A DNA stretch of 64,000 bases from Chryseobacterium sp. G0186. Its GTDB lineage: Bacteria; Bacteroidota; Bacteroidia; Flavobacteriales; Weeksellaceae. Below the pieces are notes generated by a model that did no database searches, was not told the DNA's origin, and saw only the letters and a program-made list of their open reading frames with translations. The position numbers and the translations under genes are program-made. The stretch covers positions 1,922,001-1,986,000 of the forward strand of contig NZ_CP033918.1 of assembly GCF_003815675.1 (NCBI RefSeq), read 5' to 3'. Of the stretch, positions 61,347 through 64,000 are shown piece after piece (position 1 is the stretch's first letter; every line of letters starts with the position of its first letter).

Positions 61347-63689
61347 TTAATTTGCCCTGTATTTTTCATCAAAATTGACGTTTCTGCCGGCTCCTTTCAC
61401 TTTTTTGTTTCCAAAAGTATAGGTTGCAGACAGGGTAAGTCTTCTCGCATCATAGTAATTGTTGTAAGAATGAGTGCCTGTGCTATAATAGATTTCTCCA
61501 ATACTTCTGGATTGCTTGAAAATATCGGAAACCATTGCATTGATCTGAAGACTTTTTTCCATAAGGCTTAGCTTAATACCGGAAGTGAAGTTACCTGCAA
61601 AGTCCATAGAGACATTTCCGGAATTAGATGGCAGACGAAACCAATAGTTAAAAATCAACTGAATGGTTTTATTTTTATTCAGTGACAGGTTATTCTGAAA
61701 ATTGAAATCATAGCTATAGCCTTTTTTAGACAAGGCATCTGTAGCGAAAACCTCTGTACTCATATAGGATAGATCTGCGGAATAGTTGGCTTCCCAAAAT
61801 TTAAGAAATGTATCAGAATAATTCAGTGTTGCCCCCATCGTGTTCTGATTATAAAAATTGAAAAAAGTACTGGTTCTGCTCTCCCCCGAAAGGCTCGCCA
61901 GCTGACCAAATGCGTCTACCGTTCTCTGGAAATAGATTGATGTAGACAATTTTCCTTTGTAAACATGGGAAAACTCAAAATTATGATTGATAGACGGCTT
62001 TAAAAGTGGATTTCCCGTAAAATAAGAGTTAATATTGATATACCAACGATACGGATTGATCGCTCGGAATCCAGGTCTGTTGATTCTTTTGGAATAGTTC
62101 AGGTTAAATGTATTATTTTCATCACTTTTATAAGCCACATACGCTGTAGGAAAGAATTTCCCATAGCCATTTTCTGTCTGCTGTCCTGAGGTTAGAGAGT
62201 TTCCATTGACTGTAGAATATTCATAGCGAAGTCCTGCTTTTGCTGACCATTTTTCATTGAATGATTTTTCAAGGCTGACATAGGCCGCATAGTTTTTCTC
62301 GTTATATTCAAACTCATTGCTTTTCAAAGGATCTGTATTATAACTTCCTTTCTCCAGGTTTTGATAAAAAATACTTGAATTATTATCGAAATTAGTGAAC
62401 TTCACTCCGGTTTCCATCTTTGCAAACTGATATGGCAGGGTAAGATCTGCCTGACCGGAATAAATTTTATAATCCACCATCGAGGGAGACTTTACCACAG
62501 AGCTGTTTCCTGAATTGTCGGTTGTTGTAAAATCAATAACATTCTTCGGAGTATTGGAAAAATAATTTCCTGTAATGTTTAGTTTATTGTCCTGTTTTCC
62601 GAATTTAACATCGTAATATGCACTTACCGTCTGCTGTGTAGATTTCCCCCGATGTGCCGCAACGGTAGATAATGTATTGGTATATATTTCATTCTGAAAA
62701 TAATCCGAGGTATTTTCTATATCCATATTGGAATGTCCAAATCCATAATCATAGATCAACCCCATATTGGATTTTTTTCCCAGTTGATAATCAATACTTA
62801 GATTGGCACCAAGCCCATCTCCAAAATCCCGTCTGTCATCATGGCTTTTAAGTCCCTCTACTCCATTGATCCAGTAATTTTCAAAGGAATATTTTTCGTA
62901 CTTATTCTGCCGTAATTTTAATGATGAACGTAGTTTTTCATTCTGATAATTGAGAGTGGCACTGTTTGAAAACGCCGTATAGGTTTGCTGTTGAAGACTT
63001 GTGGTGAAGCTTCCGTTCCATCCAAGATTCTGATTTTTTTTGAGAACAATATTGATCAGTCCGCTGTTTCCCTGGGCTTCATACTTTGCCGGAGGCGTTG
63101 TAATGACTTCAATTTTTTCTATATTTTCTGATCTGAGGCTTTTAAGGTAGGTAACAAGTTCGCTGGCTGACAGATTCAGAATTCTTTCGTTGATCATCAC
63201 TGCCACTCCACTTTTCCCTGCAATTGAAATCCCTGAATTATCATCCACCTTTATTAATGGCGTTGTGGCAAGCGCATCTGCACCATCCATACCCTGTGAT
63301 GCCACAGAGTTCCCCACATTGAAAACCAGTCTGTCGGCCTTTCTTTCAATCAGTTTTTTTCTGACTGTCAGGGTAACTCCCTCAATCTGTTTTTCTTGTT
63401 TCTTCTCGATAAAAAAGTCCTGTTTCAAATCCCCACTTACTGCAATATCCCTATTGAAAACTTCAGTTCCATCCTGTATTAATTTAATATGATAATTCCC
63501 ATTCTCAACAAGTTTCAACGAATAGTTTCCCTTTTCATCCGAAATGGCAGTCTGCTTTTTCTGATTCTTAACCGCTATAATCTCTACATAGGAAACCGTA
63601 CTTCCCGCCTGGGTAATTTTTCCTGTAACAGTCTGAGAAAATACCGCCATGGGCAACAGTATCATCGCTGAAACTAATGTTCGCTTCAT
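61347..63689 (-). CDS. TonB-dependent receptor-like outer-membrane beta-barrel protein
   Basis: A 780-residue outer-membrane protein (signal peptide ends AVFSQ). N-terminal carboxypeptidase-regulatory-like domain (about 20-90, TGKITQAGSTVSYVEIIAVK), a plug-like region (about 110-215, DDNSGISIAGKSGVAVMINE, EKIEVITTPPAKYEAQGNSG), then a barrel of the 'outer membrane beta-barrel protein' (OMP_b-brl_3) type. It belongs to the TonB receptor branch without a clear substrate. An IS3-type element lies about 50 bp upstream of its start, which may have altered its promoter. Confidence 0.85.
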   Translation of the reverse strand: MKRTLVSAMILLPMAVFSQTVTGKITQAGSTVSYVEIIAVKNQKKQTAISDEKGNYSLKLVENGNYHIKLIQDGTEVFNRDIAVSGDLKQDFFIEKKQEKQIEGVTLTVRKKLIERKADRLVFNVGNSVASQGMDGADALATTPLIKVDDNSGISIAGKSGVAVMINERILNLSASELVTYLKSLRSENIEKIEVITTPPAKYEAQGNSGLINIVLKKNQNLGWNGSFTTSLQQQTYTAFSNSATLNYQNEKLRSSLKLRQNKYEKYSFENYWINGVEGLKSHDDRRDFGDGLGANLSIDYQLGKKSNMGLIYDYGFGHSNMDIENTSDYFQNEIYTNTLSTVAAHRGKSTQQTVSAYYDVKFGKQDNKLNITGNYFSNTPKNVIDFTTTDNSGNSSVVKSPSMVDYKIYSGQADLTLPYQFAKMETGVKFTNFDNNSSIFYQNLEKGSYNTDPLKSNEFEYNEKNYAAYVSLEKSFNEKWSAKAGLRYEYSTVNGNSLTSGQQTENGYGKFFPTAYVAYKSDENNTFNLNYSKRINRPGFRAINPYRWYININSYFTGNPLLKPSINHNFEFSHVYKGKLSTSIYFQRTVDAFGQLASLSGESRTSTFFNFYNQNTMGATLNYSDTFLKFWEANYSADLSYMSTEVFATDALSKKGYSYDFNFQNNLSLNKNKTIQLIFNYWFRLPSNSGNVSMDFAGNFTSGIKLSLMEKSLQINAMVSDIFKQSRSIGEIYYSTGTHSYNNYYDARRLTLSATYTFGNKKVKGAGRNVNFDEKYRAN

Positions 63690-63737
63690 TTTCTGGTTGT
63701 TTTTAATAAGACAAACTGGGTTTGTGTTTTATTACAT

Positions 63738-64000
63738 TGTAAACTTCCCTAAAAATGTATCCATTTAAAGATAGAATTTTTACAATAAAAATTTTAAATT
63801 TAAATATGAAAAAGAGTAAATATTCGGAACTCCAGGTTTTTGGAATCTTAAAAGAACAGGAACAGGGAAAGAGTGTTATTGAAATTTGTCGCAATCATGG
63901 CATTACACAAGGAACTTTCTATCGTTGGAAGAGCAAATATTCGGGTATGGAAAGTTCAGATATTCAAAAGATGCGAGAATTAGAATCTGAAAACTCAAAA
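63738..64000 (+). mobile_element. IS3-family insertion sequence, left part (right end outside window)
   Basis: Left end inferred near 63738 (TGTAAACTTCCCTAAAAA), with a transposase helix-turn-helix gene starting at 63806. The right inverted repeat, target duplication and orfB lie beyond the window. Orientation is plus. Confidence 0.6.
63806..64000 (+). CDS. IS3-family transposase OrfA (3' truncated by window edge)
   Basis: Reads MKKSKYSELQVFGILKEQEQ, then ICRNHGITQGTFYRWKSKYS, the helix-turn-helix of IS3-type OrfA (LxEQExG...ICR..GI...TFY.WK). The following segment (RELESENSK) begins the leucine-zipper-like region. OrfA binds the IS ends; catalytic OrfB would follow by frameshift. Cut at the window's last base, still in frame. 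Confidence 0.88.
   Translation, partial: MKKSKYSELQVFGILKEQEQGKSVIEICRNHGITQGTFYRWKSKYSGMESSDIQKMRELESENSK

Noticed and set aside
63703..63894. Minus-strand 63-codon frame over the IS left end
   Set aside because: Antisense to the transposase start; a chance frame in AT-rich DNA.
1..64000. CRISPR array, tRNA/rRNA genes, prophage or plasmid origin
   Set aside because: No direct-repeat/spacer ladder, no cloverleaf or rRNA-like sequence, and no phage structural or replication genes were seen.

Overview
The window looks like a chromosomal segment of a Chryseobacterium-like member of the Flavobacteriia (Bacteroidota). Evidence: low GC, promoters of the Bacteroidota type (TTTG, about 19 nt, TAnnTTTG), a type IX secretion sorting domain, TonB receptors, and a phosphatase that matches the Chryseobacterium/Elizabethkingia PafA family residue for residue at its catalytic sites. 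I saw no rRNA, tRNA, CRISPR array or replication origin. Both ends cut genes: a CCA-adding enzyme on the left and an IS3-type transposase on the right.

Layout. 1-6.4 kb: tRNA CCA enzyme, then a cobalamin riboswitch-controlled operon (BtuB-like receptor plus surface beta-propeller lipoprotein) and alkaline phosphatase PafA. 6.5-11 kb: small accessory genes (VOC protein, GNAT acetyltransferase, a cysteine-rich double-glycine-leader peptide, a Crp/Fnr regulator, a glycolipid-binding-type protein, a frameshifted small gene and a DUF1963 protein). 11-15 kb: malate dehydrogenase and a bacteriophytochrome/heme oxygenase operon. 15.3-22.6 kb: a secreted Ntn-type amide hydrolase followed by a tight porin / dicarboxylate symporter / succinate dehydrogenase operon. 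22.7-29.6 kb: cyclase, membrane protein, nucleoid-associated protein, a duplicated pair of (tiny membrane protein + DUF7674-like) genes and lipoproteins. 29.6-34.4 kb: four minus-strand lipoproteins or secreted proteins, then dnaK.

34.6-42.7 kb: the most striking locus, a translationally coupled minus-strand operon. It encodes a small T9SS-sorted protein, a 2160-residue SpvB/FG-GAP/RHS polymorphic toxin with a type 23-like C-terminus, and two small exported proteins that are candidate immunity factors. A regulator is transcribed divergently. 44-48 kb: ppk1-ppx polyphosphate operon, an intergenic repeat and a Rossmann protein with a coupled micro-ORF. 48.2-52.5 kb: a large T9SS-exported choice-of-anchor protein, a DUF3060-like protein and an orphan barstar-fold immunity protein. 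52.6-59.2 kb: a tripartite RND efflux operon flanked by two cysteine-rich exported proteins, which suggests metal efflux. 59.3-64 kb: NifU-like and Mrp Fe-S assembly genes, a hypothetical, an outer-membrane beta-barrel receptor, and an IS3-type element whose left end lies about 50 bp from that receptor's start codon.

The best candidates for under-described biology are the RHS/T9SS operon, the duplicated DUF7674/micro-membrane-protein module and the eight-cysteine leader peptide. Function calls come from motif recognition by eye. No database search was run.
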